The notes: generated from the sequence alone by a model not told the origin. Counted from the first letter of the stretch, positions 1 through 8,769 are shown. The stretch is DNA of 64,000 nt from Bog-473 sp964457065 (GCA_964457065.1 CAYWDQ010000004.1:3160-67159); one strand, 5' to 3'. Made by a program: numbers and translations.

Positions 1-506
1 ATTCGTTCGAGGAGGTGTCCCAATCGCTCGGGCGGTCGCCCGCCGCCTGCCGGCAGCTCGGGGCGCGTGCCCGTCGGCATATCGAGGAGCGCCGCCAGCG
101 TTTCGACGCGGACCTCCGACACGGTCGGGAGCTCACGGACCGCTTCCTGGTGGCCTGCGCGACGGGGGACCTGTCGGGCTTGCTCGACATGCTCTCCGAC
201 GACGTCGTCGTCTGGACGGACGGCGGGGGCAAGGTGCGTGCCGCAATGCGCCCGGTCGTGGGACCGCAGCGCAGCGCGCGCTTCTTGATGAACGTGGCCA
301 AGAAGGTCCACGGCGCGCCACGGGCGACCGTCCTCAACGGCCAGCCGTCGACAGTCTTCGTTGACGGGGGCACCGTGGTCTCTGCGCTCGTGCTCGACAT
401 CATGGAGGGCAAGATCGTGGGGGTGCGGGTGGTGTCGAACCCGGACAAGCTCCAACGGCTGAGTGCGCACCTGCTGCGCGCCGCCCCGGCCGACGGGCCG
501 GCTTAG
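1..506 (+). CDS. ECF41/SigJ-type RNA polymerase sigma factor, C-terminal part (5' truncated by window edge)
   Basis: The reading frame is open from base 3 to the stop at 504-506, so the true start lies upstream of the window. The first residues (FEEVSQSLGRSPAACRQLGARARRHI) are the end of a sigma region 4 helix-turn-helix, of the kind followed by RARRHV-like text in ECF41 factors. The rest, about 110 residues with FLVACATGDLSGLLDMLSDD, is an NTF2/SnoaL-like domain, the C-terminal regulatory extension typical of ECF41/SigJ. In that family the extension tunes sigma activity and no separate anti-sigma factor is needed. Its usual partner, a carboxymuconolactone decarboxylase-like gene, is not visible downstream; the next gene, menE, is convergent one base away. 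Family call is from recalled motifs. Confidence 0.8.
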   Translation, partial: SFEEVSQSLGRSPAACRQLGARARRHIEERRQRFDADLRHGRELTDRFLVACATGDLSGLLDMLSDDVVVWTDGGGKVRAAMRPVVGPQRSARFLMNVAKKVHGAPRATVLNGQPSTVFVDGGTVVSALVLDIMEGKIVGVRVVSNPDKLQRLSAHLLRAAPADGPA

Positions 507-507
507 G

Positions 508-1731
508 TCACCCCAGCTCCCGCCGCCGGACCTTGCCCGCCGCCGTGCGGGGTAGGTCGTCGACGATCACCAGCTCCTTGGGGGCGGCCCAGGGTGCAAT
601 GGTCTCCGCCACGATCTGGCGCAGCTCCTCGAGCGTGGGCGCGTCGTCACTGGGGACCACCCACGCGACGACGCGCTCCCCCCATTCAGGGTCCGAACGC
701 TTCCAGACCGCGACCTCCTCGACGCCCGGGTGCGCAATGAGGACCCGCTCGACGAGGTCGGGCCAGACCTTCTCCGCGCCCGTCGTGATGACGTCGGCGA
801 TCCGGCCGGACACCACCAGCCTCCCATCGGGGTCGAGGCGGCCCGCGTCCCCCGTGGCGAACCAGGACGACGTACCGTCTGGGCCGGCCACCCGGCCGTC
901 CTCGCCCCCGCGGTAGCAGCGGAACAGCATGGGCGCACGGAGCAGGATCTCGCCCTCCGCACCGTACGCGGGAGCTCCCGGTGTCCGGGTGGCCGATTCG
1001 GCCGCCCTGAATGCGATCTCGACACCTCCGAGCGGCACGCCGTCGTAGACGAGGCCGGAGCCCGTCTCGGTCATGCCGTAGGTGGACACGACGTTGGGTG
1101 CCAACGCAGCGGGCGCCTTGCTGCCGCCGAGGAGCACACAGGCGAAGACGGAGGGATCGAGCCTTTGCAATGCCGTCGCCACCAGGGCCACGTGGGTGGC
1201 CCGTCCCGAGCGGCCGATGTCTTCGACGGCCTCCGCCTCGAATCCGGGCACCACCACGAGAGGGGTTCCTGTCATGATCGACCGGGTGACGACGGAGAGC
1301 CCACCGATGTGGGCGAGGGGCAGGCAGGCGAGCCACGAGTGCCGGGCCGGGTCGATGCCGAGTCGCTCCGATGTCGCCCGGGCCGACGCGGCAACGGCGT
1401 CATGGGTCAGCACGACCCCTTTGGGCTCACCCGAGGTGCCCGACGTCGCGACCACCAGGGCATCGCCCTCGTCCACCGGGATCCCGTCCCGGAGCGCGTG
1501 CTGTTCCCCGTCGGAACCCACGATGCGGGTCGGGCGGAGCGCCTCGAGCATGGTCACGCGAGCGGCGAGCGGGAGTCGCGAATCGAGCGGAGCGGCTGCG
1601 TCCCCGGTGTCCCAGATGGCCCGGAGCGCATCGACAAAGCCCATCCCACCAGGGAGGTCGAGTGCGACGAGTTCAGGCACCGGCCAGTAGCGTAGGGCGC
1701 CGTGCAGACCGTGGTCACCGGAAGTCCCCAT
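508..1731 (-). CDS. menE: o-succinylbenzoate--CoA ligase-like AMP-binding enzyme (MenE)
   Basis: Adenylate-forming enzyme that would activate o-succinylbenzoate to its CoA thioester in menaquinone synthesis. Visible motifs: the AMP-binding P-loop TSGTSGEPKGVVLTH near residue 90, STYGMTETG in the middle, the hinge region GDAGRLDPDG and the C-terminal catalytic-lysine motif PRTAAGKVRRREL. The open frame extends to 2553, but upstream of 1731 it is only the antisense of menB, so ATG at 1731 was chosen (407 aa). The N-terminal subdomain is short for the superfamily, as is usual in actinobacterial MenE. The 5' end overlaps the divergent menB by about 30 bp. The assignment rests on motifs and on menB, menA, menH and menD next door. 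Confidence 0.85.
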   Translation of the reverse strand: MGTSGDHGLHGALRYWPVPELVALDLPGGMGFVDALRAIWDTGDAAAPLDSRLPLAARVTMLEALRPTRIVGSDGEQHALRDGIPVDEGDALVVATSGTSGEPKGVVLTHDAVAASARATSERLGIDPARHSWLACLPLAHIGGLSVVTRSIMTGTPLVVVPGFEAEAVEDIGRSGRATHVALVATALQRLDPSVFACVLLGGSKAPAALAPNVVSTYGMTETGSGLVYDGVPLGGVEIAFRAAESATRTPGAPAYGAEGEILLRAPMLFRCYRGGEDGRVAGPDGTSSWFATGDAGRLDPDGRLVVSGRIADVITTGAEKVWPDLVERVLIAHPGVEEVAVWKRSDPEWGERVVAWVVPSDDAPTLEELRQIVAETIAPWAAPKELVIVDDLPRTAAGKVRRRELG

Positions 1732-2592
1732 GATCCCCTCGACGAGCTTCGTCCGCTCCCGGCGCCTGCGTGGGACGTACGGGGCTCGTTCAAGGACATC
1801 CGCTACGAGGTGGCCGAGGGCATCGCGAAGCTCACGATCTGCCGGCCCGAGCGCAGGAACGCCTTCCGGCCCCAGACGCTCTTCGAGCTGACCGAGGCCT
1901 TCACGGCGGCGCGTGACGACCCGGATGTGGGGGTCATCATCCTCTGCGGGGAGGGTCCGGACGCCTTTTGTTCGGGCGGGGACCAGAAGATCCGTGGTGA
2001 CGACGGCTACATCGGTGACGACGCGGTGGCCGAGCGGGGCATCGGGCGCCTCAACGTCCTGGACCTCCAGATCCTGATGCGGCGCATCCCGAAGCCGATC
2101 GTCGCCATGGTCGCCGGTTACGCCATCGGCGGCGGCCACATCCTCCATCTGGTCTGCGATCTCACCATCGCCGCCGACAACGCGCGGTTCGGCCAGACGG
2201 GGCCGAAGGTCGGGAGCTTCGACGGCGGGTACGGATCCTCCATCCTCGCCCGGACGATCGGGCTCAAGCGGGCGAAGGAGGTGTGGTTCCTGTGCCGCCA
2301 GTACGGGGCGGCGCAGGCGCTCGACTGGGGGCTCGTGAACGCGGTCGTGCCGTTGGACGACCTGGAACGCGAGACGGTGGCGTGGTGCCGGCAGATGCTG
2401 ACCCTCTCGCCGATCGCCCTGCGGATGATCAAGGCGGGCATGAACGCGGCCGACGACGGCCTGGCCGGCGTGCAGCAGCTCGCCGGCGACGCCACCATGC
2501 TCTTCTACATGACCGAGGAAGGGCAGGAGGGACGGAACGCCTTCGTGGAGCACCGCGCCCCGGATTTCTCCCGGTTCCCGCGCCGCCCGTGA
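1702..2592 (+). CDS. menB: 1,4-dihydroxy-2-naphthoyl-CoA synthase
   Basis: Crotonase-fold enzyme that closes the ring of o-succinylbenzoyl-CoA to give 1,4-dihydroxy-2-naphthoyl-CoA. The protein (296 aa) has the MenB signature RPERRNAFRPQT near residue 50, the oxyanion-hole segment DAFCSGGDQKIRGDDGY near residue 90, GYAIGGGHILHLVCDLTIAADNA around 135-155 and the C-terminal EGRNAFVEHRAPDFSRFPR. GTG at 1702 is the annotated start and a second GTG lies at 1711. The exact start is uncertain because the 5' end overlaps menE. Its stop overlaps the GTG of menA (GTGA), so the two are probably translationally coupled. Confidence 0.93.
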   Translation: MQTVVTGSPHDPLDELRPLPAPAWDVRGSFKDIRYEVAEGIAKLTICRPERRNAFRPQTLFELTEAFTAARDDPDVGVIILCGEGPDAFCSGGDQKIRGDDGYIGDDAVAERGIGRLNVLDLQILMRRIPKPIVAMVAGYAIGGGHILHLVCDLTIAADNARFGQTGPKVGSFDGGYGSSILARTIGLKRAKEVWFLCRQYGAAQALDWGLVNAVVPLDDLERETVAWCRQMLTLSPIALRMIKAGMNAADDGLAGVQQLAGDATMLFYMTEEGQEGRNAFVEHRAPDFSRFPRRP

Positions 2593-3572
2593 GCCCGCCG
2601 CTGAAGCTGTGGGTGGCCGGCGCGCGCCCCCGTACGCTTCCGGCGGCGGTCGTGCCCGTGGCTGTGGGGACCGCAGCGGGATACCTCTCCAGCGGCCGCT
2701 TCGTCATCACCACGCCGCAGACCTCGGCTGCCTGCCACGCCACGGTGTGCTCGAATTTCGACCGCCAGCTGTCGTGGTTGAACGCCCTCCTGGCACTCGT
2801 GGTGGCGCTGGGTATCCAGATCGGCACGAACTACGTCAACGACTACGCCGACGGGGTCCGGGGGACGGACGAGCACCGGGTCGGGCCGGTCCGTCTCGTG
2901 GCGGGCGGGATTGCCACCGTGCGGGAGGTCAAGCTGGCGGCGCTCACCTCCTTCGGGGTGGCCGGTCTTGCCGGACTGGCCCTGGCGGCGCGGGTCTCCT
3001 GGTGGCTCGTGCCGCTGGGAATCTTGTGCGGCATCGCGGGCTGGGCGTACACGGGGGGCCCGAAGCCCTATGGCTATCTCGGGTTCGGCGAATTGTTCGT
3101 CTTCGTCTTCTTCGGCCTTGTCGCCACGGCCGGATCGGCGTACGTGCAGCACGCTCCGTTCGTGGTCTCGTTCGGCGGGCACCTGTTCACGTACAACTAC
3201 GCCTGGGGGTTCGTCCTGTCCGCCGGTGTGCCCGTCGGGCTGCTGGCGGCAGCGCTGCTGGAGGCCAACAACCTGCGTGACATCGAGACGGACACCGAGT
3301 CGGGGAAGAAGACGCTCGCCGTGCGGGTGGGACGACGCAATGCGGGATTGCTCTACTGCTTCACGCTCATAGCAGCTGCGCTCTCCATCGGGATCCTGCA
3401 TAACTACCGAGCCTGGTCGCTGATCGCATTGGTGGCGGCGCCCCTCGCCATCGGACCGGTGCGCTTGGCGCTCGGTGACCGAAGCGGCAAGGCGTTGCTG
3501 CCGATGCTGGGGGAGACGGCCCGGCTCCAGATCGTCGCCGGAGCGCTCCTCACGGTCGGATTGCTCATATGA
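2589..3572 (+). CDS. menA: 1,4-dihydroxy-2-naphthoate polyprenyltransferase
   Basis: UbiA-family integral membrane enzyme that prenylates 1,4-dihydroxy-2-naphthoate to demethylmenaquinone. GTG at 2589 overlaps the menB stop and gives 327 aa; the longer open frame upstream is antisense-free menB shadow. Two Asp-rich prenyl-diphosphate sites are visible: NYVNDYADGVRGTDE near residue 80 and NNLRDIETDTESGKKTL near residue 230. Several hydrophobic helices follow. An extra loop of about 25 residues with two cysteines (CHATVC) lies between the first helix and the NDYxDG motif and makes this copy longer than the usual 290-300 aa. The 3' end overlaps the convergent menH by 8 bp. Confidence 0.93.
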   Translation: MSPPLKLWVAGARPRTLPAAVVPVAVGTAAGYLSSGRFVITTPQTSAACHATVCSNFDRQLSWLNALLALVVALGIQIGTNYVNDYADGVRGTDEHRVGPVRLVAGGIATVREVKLAALTSFGVAGLAGLALAARVSWWLVPLGILCGIAGWAYTGGPKPYGYLGFGELFVFVFFGLVATAGSAYVQHAPFVVSFGGHLFTYNYAWGFVLSAGVPVGLLAAALLEANNLRDIETDTESGKKTLAVRVGRRNAGLLYCFTLIAAALSIGILHNYRAWSLIALVAAPLAIGPVRLALGDRSGKALLPMLGETARLQIVAGALLTVGLLI

Positions 3573-4350
3573 GGCCGGGCTCCACTGCCGCGAGCCAGTG
3601 ATCCACGATCCGCGCCGCCTGATCCGGTTGGGAGAGGTGCACCGCGTGGCCTCCGCCCGGGACGAGGGAGGCGACAGCGCGCGGCACGAGGCGAGCGATC
3701 CTGAGCGCGTGCGAGGCGAAGCGGATGTCGTCGGCTCCGGCCATCGCCAGGACGGGGCACGGGAGGGCGCCGAGCCGGTCCCAGAGCGGCTCCTGGGTGC
3801 CGGCCCCGCAGAGCCGCAGGCTGGAGGCGAGGCCGCTGGCGCTGTTGCGGCGCCGTTCCGACAGCTCCACAGCGTCCATGGCCGCCAGGCGATCGAACAG
3901 CGGACCCGCCAACCAGTCGTCGAGAAATCGGTCGACGTCGCCGGTGCCGGCGAGCTCGGCCGCGAGCTTCTCGTCGGCCAGCCGCCTGTGCTCCCGATCA
4001 GCCGGGTCCTCGATCCCGCCCGTTGCGCCGACGAGCACCGCTCGGCTCACGCGCAGATCAGTCCCGGTCAGCACGTGCAGGGCAATCCGGGCGCCCAGGG
4101 AGTAGGCGAACAGGTCGCACGGTTCGTCGCCGACCGTCGTCCGGACCGACTCCGCCACGAGCGCGGCGGTGTCCGGCAGGTCCGTCTGCACGGTGCTCGA
4201 CCCGGCGTGGCCGGGAAGGTCGATCGCTACGATCGAGTGAGCTTCGGCCAGGTGCACGCCGAAGCGGCCGAACAGTCGGCCTGTCTGCGTGAAACCGTGC
4301 AGCGCCACCAGGGGCGGTCCCGAACCGCGCACCTCGACATGGAGTGGCAC
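3565..4350 (-). CDS. menH: alpha/beta hydrolase, probable 2-succinyl-6-hydroxy-2,4-cyclohexadiene-1-carboxylate synthase
   Basis: Alpha/beta-hydrolase fold, 261 aa. Visible catalytic elements are the oxyanion region LHGFTQTGRLF near residue 19, the nucleophile elbow FAYSLGARIAL (Ser near residue 84), Asp in AGADDIRFA and His in GGGHAVHLS near the C terminus. In menaquinone synthesis MenH eliminates pyruvate from the MenD product. Its place between menA and menD supports that role over a generic esterase. GTG at 4350 is the likely start; the divergent menD ATG lies only 5 bp away. A TACGCT box lies 8 nt upstream of the start (revcomp of 4359-4364) and would allow a leaderless transcript. Confidence 0.8.
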   Translation of the reverse strand: MPLHVEVRGSGPPLVALHGFTQTGRLFGRFGVHLAEAHSIVAIDLPGHAGSSTVQTDLPDTAALVAESVRTTVGDEPCDLFAYSLGARIALHVLTGTDLRVSRAVLVGATGGIEDPADREHRRLADEKLAAELAGTGDVDRFLDDWLAGPLFDRLAAMDAVELSERRRNSASGLASSLRLCGAGTQEPLWDRLGALPCPVLAMAGADDIRFASHALRIARLVPRAVASLVPGGGHAVHLSQPDQAARIVDHWLAAVEPGLI

Positions 4351-4355
4351 GCCGG

Positions 4356-6047
4356 ATGAGCGTACAGGCCACCTTCAGCGCGACCCTCGTCGACGAGTGG
4401 GCACGACTGGGGGTCACCGATGCGGTCATCTGCCCCGGCTCGAGGTCCACTCCTCTGGCGCTGTCCCTGGCCGGGAACCTGCGGGCGCACGTCAGGCTGG
4501 ACGAGCGGAGTGCAGGCTTCTTCGCCCTCGGCCTGGCCATGGCGACGGGGCGGCCCACGGTGGTCTGCGTGACGAGCGGCACGGCAGCAGCGGAGCTGCA
4601 CCCCGCTGTCGTGGAGGCCCACTACGCACGGATCCCGCTCATCGTCTGCACGGCAGACCGGCCGCCTGAGTTGCACCACGTCGGGGCTCCGCAGACGATC
4701 GAGCAGCTCGGACTGTTCTCGGCATCGGTGCGCTGGGCGCATTCGCCGGGTGTGCCCAGCGAAGGCCAGCAGGCGACCTGGAGGCCGTTGGCGGTCCGGG
4801 CGTTCGCCGAGTCACTCCATGGAGCGGCAGGTCCGGGGCCCGTCCACCTCAACCTCGAGTTTCGCGAGCCTTTGACGGGCACGACGGAGGAGCTCCCCAC
4901 GCGCCCAGGTCCCCGTCCGTTCTTTCACGATGCGCAGGCGCTGTCCGCATTGACGCAGACAGTGTCCGGACTGAGGGAGCCCCTCCTCGGCCGGGGGATC
5001 ATCGTCGTCGGCGGCCAGGCGCCGGTGCCGCCAGAACGCGAGCGCGTCCTGGCGCTGGCAGAGCGCCTCGGGTGGCCAGTGTTGGCGGATCCACGGTCCG
5101 GAAGCAGGACGTTGGGGACGATCGCAGCCGCCGATTCGATCGTCCGCACCCGCCCGCCGCTGCCCGAGTGCGTCGTGGCGCTCGGCGCGCCGTGGCTCTC
5201 CAAGGCGCTCGGTGAGTACATCTCCGACGCGGCCGGAGCCGGCGCGAGGGTCGTGGTGGTCGATCCGTGGCGCCAGTGGGCGGATCCCCTCCGAGCAGCC
5301 ACGGAGTTCCACTTCTGCCAGGTCGACTCGTGGTTGACGTCGGCAATCGACGACGCGTCACCGTGCGACCCGGAATGGCTCGGGTCGTGGCGACTGTGGG
5401 AGGAACGAGCGCAGACCGCCATCGCGGGAGTGCTGGGGACGGATCTGAGTGAGCCTCAGGTCGCAAGGGCCGTCCACCGCCACGCGGCAGAGGCGGGGGC
5501 AACCCTCGTCGTGTCGGCGTCCATGCCGATCCGGGATCTCGAGTGGTATGCCGCCACGGAGGTCGCGCCACCGCGTGTGCTGGCCAATCGAGGCGCCAAC
5601 GGGATCGATGGTGTCGTGTCGACGGCACTGGGCGTGGCGGCGTCGGAGTCGGGTACCGGCGGTCGCACGATCGCGCTGTTGGGCGACCTCGCCTTCCTGC
5701 ACGATGTCTCCGGCCTCGTCAACCTGCCGGAGGTCCCGTGCACCCTCGTGGTGGTCGACAACGGTGGGGGAGGGATCTTCTCGTTCCTTCCCCAGGCGGC
5801 GTCACTCGAGACGAGCACGTTCGAGCGACTCTTCGGCACACCTCCGAGCAGTGACCTGGGTGCGGTCGCGCGCGGGTTCGGGCTTCCCGTCCGCGAGGTG
5901 ACCGCTTTGTCCGAGCTCGGACCGGCCTTGAGCGCGTTCGCGTCCGATCCCGCGCCCGCGTTGGTGCAGGTGATGGTGCCGGGGCGGCGCGAGAACGTCG
6001 CCCTCCACGACAGGATCAACGAGGCGGTCCGTCTCGCGCTGACGTGA
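4356..6047 (+). CDS. menD: 2-succinyl-5-enolpyruvyl-6-hydroxy-3-cyclohexene-1-carboxylate synthase
   Basis: Thiamine-diphosphate enzyme that joins 2-oxoglutarate and isochorismate. ATG at 4356 gives 563 aa; a GTG at 4344 would add four residues. Family motifs: CPGSRSTPLALSL near residue 31, DERSAGFFALGLA with the ThDP-activating Glu near 55, TSGTAAAELHPAVVEA, and the C-terminal ThDP/Mg site GDLAFLHDVSGL followed by VVVDNGGGGIFSFLP. It is divergent from menH with almost no intergenic space, and its last 32 bp overlap the convergent HNH gene. Isochorismate synthase (menF) and o-succinylbenzoate synthase (menC) are not in the window. Confidence 0.94.
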   Translation: MSVQATFSATLVDEWARLGVTDAVICPGSRSTPLALSLAGNLRAHVRLDERSAGFFALGLAMATGRPTVVCVTSGTAAAELHPAVVEAHYARIPLIVCTADRPPELHHVGAPQTIEQLGLFSASVRWAHSPGVPSEGQQATWRPLAVRAFAESLHGAAGPGPVHLNLEFREPLTGTTEELPTRPGPRPFFHDAQALSALTQTVSGLREPLLGRGIIVVGGQAPVPPERERVLALAERLGWPVLADPRSGSRTLGTIAAADSIVRTRPPLPECVVALGAPWLSKALGEYISDAAGAGARVVVVDPWRQWADPLRAATEFHFCQVDSWLTSAIDDASPCDPEWLGSWRLWEERAQTAIAGVLGTDLSEPQVARAVHRHAAEAGATLVVSASMPIRDLEWYAATEVAPPRVLANRGANGIDGVVSTALGVAASESGTGGRTIALLGDLAFLHDVSGLVNLPEVPCTLVVVDNGGGGIFSFLPQAASLETSTFERLFGTPPSSDLGAVARGFGLPVREVTALSELGPALSAFASDPAPALVQVMVPGRRENVALHDRINEAVRLALT

Positions 6048-7203
6048 ACGCTGGTGAGGGCGTCGAGGCGGAGAGCCGCCCCGTGGGGCTCTTGAAGGTG
6101 ATCTCGACGTTGGCGTCCCCGGACATCTTCCACCCCATCTCGTGGACGTTGCGGTGATGCAGGTCGCAGAGCTCGACGAGGTTGCACAGGTCGGTCGGTC
6201 CGCCTTCGATCCAGTGCCGGACGTGGTGCACGTCGGTGAACTCGGTATAGGTGCAACCTGGGAAACGACACCCCTTGTCGCGCCGTCGGATCTCAATCCG
6301 TTGGGCATCAGTCGGATCGCGCCGGGCCCTTCCGAGGTTGAGGCTCTGCCCCGTCGGCCCGTCGGCGGAGACGAGCACCTTGGCGTCGCAGGCGAGCCTG
6401 CGGGCGACCTCTCGCGACAGCGGACCCAGCACGTCGAGTTCGGCGCCGCCTTCACCGCCGGCAAGGAAGCTCATGTCGGCGTGGACGACCACGGTCGGTC
6501 GGTTGCGGCGCATGCCCCCGGCTCGGGCCTCTTGCGGGTGCTCGCCCGTTTTCCCCGTGGCGTCGCTCCTGCACACGGCGACCAGTGCGTCGGCCATCCG
6601 CTGATCGAACGGCGCCCGATCGCGGAGACGTCGGGCGGCCCGGGCGATGAGTGAGCTCTTCACGACCGCGTACTGGTCCTCGGGGAGGACACCCGTCAGG
6701 CTGCGACGGCGGTCGTCGAAGCGAAGGAACCGCCTGGCATAGAAGCCGGTGGCCTGCCCGTCGGATTGGCTTCGAGCTGCGATCGCGAGCTCCCGCACCT
6801 GCTTGGCCGACCAGTGCGTGGCCTGCTCGGCCAAGGTGGCGTCGGTCTCGGGCTTGGCCACCTCGACCAGGGGCTTCACCTGGTCGAAGGACAGCTTTCC
6901 CTGCGACAGCGCGTCTGAGATCTTCGGTAGTTGATGGAGCTTGGCCGCCGCGGTGACCCATTCCCGAGCGGTGGTCGCCGTGACGCCGCAACGCTGGACG
7001 AGCCAGGCCACCATTGACGTCGCACCGTCCACCCTCCAGGCTTTGCGCCGGTCGAGTTCCACCACGGCGTCGAGCAACTGACTCTGATGCGCGGAGATCG
7101 CACGGTGATGCTGCGCCACGCTGGAGACGAGGGTTTCGGTCCGACGTGACACGGTGTCGGGGCGAGGGCCGTCTCGGAGGGTGGTGGTCGCCATGCGAAG
7201 CAT
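6016..7203 (-). CDS. DUF222 (13E12-type) protein with C-terminal HNH endonuclease motif
   Basis: A 395-aa protein. The N-terminal part (about residues 30-230) resembles the DUF222/REP13E12 domain, with VQRCGVTATTAREWVTAAAKL and LSFDQVKPLVEVA. The C-terminal part (about 305-360) is an HNH nuclease core: CRFPGCTYTEFTDVHHVRHW, then LVELCDLHHRNVHEMGW. Such genes occur in many copies in actinobacteria, and their role (mobile-element remnant or nuclease) is not settled. Two starts are possible, ATG 7203 or ATG 7194. The 3' end overlaps menD by 32 bp on the opposite strand. No terminal repeats or flanking target duplications were seen. Confidence 0.88.
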   Translation of the reverse strand: MLRMATTTLRDGPRPDTVSRRTETLVSSVAQHHRAISAHQSQLLDAVVELDRRKAWRVDGATSMVAWLVQRCGVTATTAREWVTAAAKLHQLPKISDALSQGKLSFDQVKPLVEVAKPETDATLAEQATHWSAKQVRELAIAARSQSDGQATGFYARRFLRFDDRRRSLTGVLPEDQYAVVKSSLIARAARRLRDRAPFDQRMADALVAVCRSDATGKTGEHPQEARAGGMRRNRPTVVVHADMSFLAGGEGGAELDVLGPLSREVARRLACDAKVLVSADGPTGQSLNLGRARRDPTDAQRIEIRRRDKGCRFPGCTYTEFTDVHHVRHWIEGGPTDLCNLVELCDLHHRNVHEMGWKMSGDANVEITFKSPTGRLSASTPSPAFTSARDGPPR

Positions 7204-7278
7204 GAACGGTCGTGGGTCGCGGGGCGGAGGGACGTCAAAGCGGCGAAGGAGCGTCCCACGGGGCCGTTCCCCCGCCCT

Positions 7279-8769
7279 TCAGCGATAACGGTCGGCGGGC
7301 ACCCATTCTCCGTGGCTGCGCAGTGGCAGCCGCTCCGGCAGGTGGATGATCGCTTCGGGGCGCCCGCGGGCCATGGAGGAAGCGTCGAGAACGTAGAGAT
7401 GACTCGACCCGGTGTTCGCGTCGTCGACCACGGTGAGCAGCCAGCCCTCGTCGTCACTGCGGCCGTCTGCGGCCCGGACGAAGACCGGCTCGCTTGCGTT
7501 ACGCCAGGGGCCGGGGTTCCAGGCCGCCACCTCGTTGCGCTCCAGGTCGAACTTCAGCAGACCATCGGGGGCGGCGGGAGTGTCCCACCGACCCGGCCCC
7601 CGCCGCGGCCCTGCCCCCGGCGGCCCATCGCCCCAGTTCATTTCGACGCAGTACCCATAGCGGAAGGCGGCACCCTCACGGAGCGCGTCCATGCGTGGAT
7701 ACTCGACGTGGCGCTCGTCGACCTGCACCCGCTCCAGCCGGTTGCCATCGATGCGCCACCGTTCCAGGACCCCCAGACTCCCCCCGATCGCCGTCAGGCC
7801 GATCCCGTAGGGGCCCACCACGGATGCAGTGCGGTCGACCGGCTGTCCCGCCTCGGGTGCGTCATAGCGGCAGACGTACAGCACGATCTCGCCACCGCCA
7901 CCCCCGCCGCCCCGTTCCGGGCCGACCTCCCACGCCCCGAGCACATGGGTCACCAGACAGGGATCGACACGGAACCACCGCACGCCGGTCCCGTCACCGC
8001 CCCGCCGAACGATGCCGAGCCAGCCCTCCGCACCGGGGACCCATCCGAAGGGCACGGCCATGCCGGAGCCGTCGGGCAGGCGGGCAGTCGGTGACTCGAT
8101 GAAGACCACATGATCTGCGGTCACACCGATGTCGTGCTGCCAGGTGGCCCGCTCCAGCGCCACCGACTGGGCACTGCGCAGCCCGCCGCCGGCTTCCCAC
8201 TCCCCGATGCGCAGCCAGATACCGTCCGGCTCACCCGCACCCTGGCCGTCACCGTCACCACCGCCCCGAGGATCGAGCCCGTCGTCGACGGCGAACAGCA
8301 CGCGGCTGCCGTCAGCGGCCGCACGGTGCACGTGTGACGCGATGGGCACGGTCAGCCCTCCGGAGAACTCCTCGGGTTCGAGCAACCGTGAGTACTGCGA
8401 CGGGAGCCCGGCCTCGGGGAGCGCCAGCACGGAGCCGGCGTGCCAGAACACCCCGGCGTCGGCATCGGACTCCCGCCTCAGGTACGACACCGCCTTGCCG
8501 TCGCGTAGCTCCACCGCGTGCAGGGCACCCCTGGGCCGACGCATCGTGACCGCGGGCAGGTCCCCATGCCCGTCACGGTCACCGTCAGCGCCGGCCCCAC
8601 CGCCACCGCCCTCGCCACCGCCCTCGCCACCGCCCTCGCCACCGCCACCGTCACCGCCGGCACCGCCACCGCTCCCAGCCCCCGGTCCGATCCGGAAGAA
8701 GGTCCCCTGCAGGTCCGGCGGCAACGAGCCCTCCATCGGCAGGGCGGGCCCCCAACCAGTCCCGATCAC
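7279..8769 (-). CDS. carotenoid oxygenase (RPE65/CCD family) with Gly-rich insertions
   Basis: A 496-aa member of the retinal-pigment-epithelium/carotenoid cleavage dioxygenase family, which splits a double bond of a carotenoid or similar substrate using a four-His Fe(II) centre. The N terminus LPPDLQGTFFRIGPG is the family signature. Candidate iron ligands lie in ASHVHRA, TWQHDIGV, LVTHVLGAWE and the C-terminal SHGEWVPADRYR. The beta-propeller body is interrupted by Gly/Asp-rich segments, the largest after residue 30 (poly-GGGE). GTG at 8769 is the start; the divergent tyrS begins 68 bp away. Substrate cannot be told from sequence, and no carotenoid biosynthesis genes are nearby. Confidence 0.85.
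   Translation of the reverse strand: MIGTGWGPALPMEGSLPPDLQGTFFRIGPGAGSGGGAGGDGGGGEGGGEGGGEGGGGGAGADGDRDGHGDLPAVTMRRPRGALHAVELRDGKAVSYLRRESDADAGVFWHAGSVLALPEAGLPSQYSRLLEPEEFSGGLTVPIASHVHRAAADGSRVLFAVDDGLDPRGGGDGDGQGAGEPDGIWLRIGEWEAGGGLRSAQSVALERATWQHDIGVTADHVVFIESPTARLPDGSGMAVPFGWVPGAEGWLGIVRRGGDGTGVRWFRVDPCLVTHVLGAWEVGPERGGGGGGGEIVLYVCRYDAPEAGQPVDRTASVVGPYGIGLTAIGGSLGVLERWRIDGNRLERVQVDERHVEYPRMDALREGAAFRYGYCVEMNWGDGPPGAGPRRGPGRWDTPAAPDGLLKFDLERNEVAAWNPGPWRNASEPVFVRAADGRSDDEGWLLTVVDDANTGSSHLYVLDASSMARGRPEAIIHLPERLPLRSHGEWVPADRYR
8602..8646 (-). repeat. 12-bp tandem repeat inside carotenoid oxygenase gene
   Basis: Three perfect copies of a 12-bp unit (plus-strand gccaccgccctc at 8602-8613, 8614-8625 and 8626-8637) and a partial fourth encode repeated EGGG on the minus strand. 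The repeat lies in a low-complexity insertion, so copy number could vary by replication slippage without a frameshift. Confidence 0.9.

Noticed and set aside
6016..7203. Mobile element around the DUF222-HNH gene
   Set aside because: No inverted terminal repeats, target-site duplications, transposase or integrase were found around it; such genes are commonly chromosomal in actinobacteria.
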